From Planctomycetaceae bacterium (GTDB lineage Bacteria > Planctomycetota > Phycisphaerae > Phycisphaerales > SM1A02), in NCBI GenBank assembly GCA_947492385.1, contig CANLMX010000023.1:1-35461 (forward strand): 35,461 nt of DNA, given 5' to 3'. The notes beneath the pieces were generated by a model. It ran no database searches. It was not told the origin of the DNA and saw only the letters and a list, made by a program, of their open reading frames with translations. Below are positions 34,406-35,461 of this stretch, piece after piece (the stretch's first letter is position 1; the number at the start of each line of letters is the position of its first letter). The position numbers and the translations under genes were made by a program.

Positions 34406-35140
34406 ATGGAAAAGCGCGTCGCCATCGTCACTGGAGCAAGCCGAGGCATCGGCCGCGGCATCGCCATGCGCCTGGCCCGCGACGGCCGGCACGTCGTGGC
34501 CGTCGCGCGCAATGCCGCGCAGCTCGAGGCGCTGTGCGCCGAGATCGCGGCCGCAGGCGGCAGCGCCGAGGCGCGCACCTGCGACCTCGCCGACGGCCAG
34601 GCCGTGCAGCGCATGGTCGAGGAGGTCTCCGAGAAGCACGGGCGGCTCGACATCCTGGTGAACAACGCGGGCATCACGAAGGACGGCCTCCTGATGCGCA
34701 TGTCCGACGCCGACTTCGACGACGTCATCAACGTCAACCTGCGCTCGGTGTTCATCGCCTGCCGCGCCGCGGCACGCCCCATGCTGCGCGGGAAGTTCGG
34801 CCGCATCGTCAACATCGGGAGCGTCAGCGGCGTGGAAGGCAACAAGGGCCAGGCGAACTACGCCGCCGCGAAGGCCGGCCTCATTGGCCTCACCAAGAGC
34901 GTCGCCAAGGAGCTGGGCAGCAAGGGCATCACCGCCAACGTGGTGGCCCCCGGGTTCGTCGAGACCGACATGACGGCCTTCCTGGGGCCTGACGACAAGA
35001 AGAAGGTCTGCGAGCACATCACGGTCGGCCGGCTCGGCACCCCCGAAGACATTGCGGCGGCGGTCTCATACCTCGCTGCGGACGACGCCGGATACGTGAC
35101 CGGGCAGGTGCTGGTGGTCGATGGCGGCCTGCCGATGTGA
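34406..35140 (+). CDS. fabG: 3-oxoacyl-ACP reductase
   Basis: NADPH-dependent reduction of 3-ketoacyl-ACP. 244-residue short-chain dehydrogenase: TGASRGIGRGIA (cofactor loop), NNAGITKDGLLMRM, N111, S139, Y152 and K156 as the catalytic set, PGFVETDMT, and GYVTGQVLVVDGGLPM at the end. Length and motifs are normal for FabG. A good ribosome binding site precedes the ATG. Confidence 0.97.
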   Translation: MEKRVAIVTGASRGIGRGIAMRLARDGRHVVAVARNAAQLEALCAEIAAAGGSAEARTCDLADGQAVQRMVEEVSEKHGRLDILVNNAGITKDGLLMRMSDADFDDVINVNLRSVFIACRAAARPMLRGKFGRIVNIGSVSGVEGNKGQANYAAAKAGLIGLTKSVAKELGSKGITANVVAPGFVETDMTAFLGPDDKKKVCEHITVGRLGTPEDIAAAVSYLAADDAGYVTGQVLVVDGGLPM

Positions 35141-35144
35141 CCCC

Positions 35145-35165
35145 GCCCCCCGAGGGGCCGCTTTT
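35145..35165 (+). terminator. Possible weak terminator after fabG
   Basis: A 5-base-pair GC stem (35145-35149 with 35154-35158), then CGCTTTT. Short stem and short T run; could be partial termination before acpP. Confidence 0.35.
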
Positions 35166-35215
35166 CCCGGAACCGGCGATTCCGCCGAAGGCACCCCGCC
35201 CCGCCGGGATTCGGC

Positions 35216-35275
35216 TATATTCCCCCGTTCACCAAGGGACCGGAAACCTCCGGTCGCCGCATCCCTCCCAAGGAG
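35216..35275 (+). promoter_or_regulatory. Putative acpP promoter -10 and ribosome binding site
   Basis: TATATT at 35216-35221 is the most AT-rich hexamer in the fabG-acpP gap and could be a -10 box. AAGGAG at 35270-35275 is a strong Shine-Dalgarno six bases before GTG 35282. No clear -35. Confidence 0.5.
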
Positions 35276-35281
35276 AGAGCC

Positions 35282-35461
35282 GTGACGAAGGACGAGATCG
35301 AACCGCAGGTGATCGCGGTGGTGGCCGAGAAACTCTCGGCCGACAAGGACAAGATCAGCCGCAACACCAACTTCACCAGCGATCTCAACGCTGACAGCCT
35401 CGACCTGGTCGAGCTGGTCATGGAGCTCGAGGAGCGCTTCGACATCCAGATCCCGGATGAC
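35282..35461 (+). CDS. acpP: Acyl carrier protein (3' end cut by window edge)
   Basis: The first 60 residues of an acidic, helical ACP. The phosphopantetheine attachment serine is S39 in LNADSLDLVELVMELEERF. It starts with GTG, supported by AAGGAG. The order fabG-acpP is classic; fabF would be expected beyond the edge. About 20 more residues are missing. Confidence 0.95.
   Translation, partial: MTKDEIEPQVIAVVAEKLSADKDKISRNTNFTSDLNADSLDLVELVMELEERFDIQIPDD

Overview
This is a compact, very GC-rich bacterial chromosome segment. It most likely comes from the phylum Planctomycetota, class Phycisphaerae. The best lineage marker is the secreted protein at 16188-18425. Its C-terminus carries two copies of the dockerin-like motif DLNxDGxVNGQDLGxLLGAW, which is common in Phycisphaerales exported proteins. 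The planctomycete-style rpmF-plsX-fabH-fabD-fabG-acpP cluster agrees with this. The assignment is an inference from protein features and was not checked against a database.

Layout, left to right. (1) 1-1723, minus strand: the start of an F1Fo ATP synthase operon (atpZ-like, atpI-like, atpB cut by the window edge). It is divergent from a stand-alone nuoI at 1767. (2) 2347-8080, minus: quinolinate synthase nadA followed by a 1482-residue AsmA/TamB-like inner-membrane-anchored protein. (3) 8141-11995, plus: ispE, an M3 oligoendopeptidase, and a lysine/saccharopine dehydrogenase-like oxidoreductase. (4) 12003-16118: a small Cys-rich membrane protein (minus), an aromatic-amino-acid decarboxylase (plus), a barrel-like protein plus metallophosphoesterase operon (minus), and an ArfB-type ribosome-rescue hydrolase (plus). 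(5) 16188-18425, minus: the large secreted protein. (6) 18687-22020, minus: a tightly coupled sucD / AmpG-like MFS / purM operon. (7) 22108-23981, plus: cysE coupled to a secreted SGNH-type protein. (8) 24013-27331, minus: a DinB-like protein / divergent aquaporin / secreted caspase-fold-like protein operon. (9) 27350-29458, minus: rpsL, rpsG and a ThiF/MoeB-type E1 enzyme. (10) 29582-30031, minus: rnhA. (11) 30255-35461, plus: the fatty-acid cluster rpmF-plsX-fabH-fabD-lipoprotein-fabG-acpP, with acpP cut by the right edge.

Most of the window is housekeeping: energy metabolism, NAD, isoprenoid, purine, cysteine and fatty-acid synthesis, and ribosomal proteins. Genes are packed closely, with seven ATGA or GTGA four-base stop/start overlaps. 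No tRNA, rRNA, CRISPR array, insertion sequence or prophage was seen, and no gene-free stretch exceeds 300 bases. The longest gap (18426-18686) holds the upstream region of the secreted protein.

The most interesting observations are four. First, about ten genes have a -10-like hexamer only 6-10 bases before the start codon and no Shine-Dalgarno sequence, which suggests leaderless mRNAs. Second, RpsL naturally has Arg at codon 88, a position where Lys-to-Arg gives streptomycin resistance elsewhere. Third, a MIP channel with a broken second NPA motif is translationally coupled to a DinB-like protein and a secreted protein with a clan-CD-peptidase-like tail. Fourth, a lipoprotein with 14 consecutive prolines sits inside the fatty-acid operon. 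I did not find a clearly novel defence or mobile system here.
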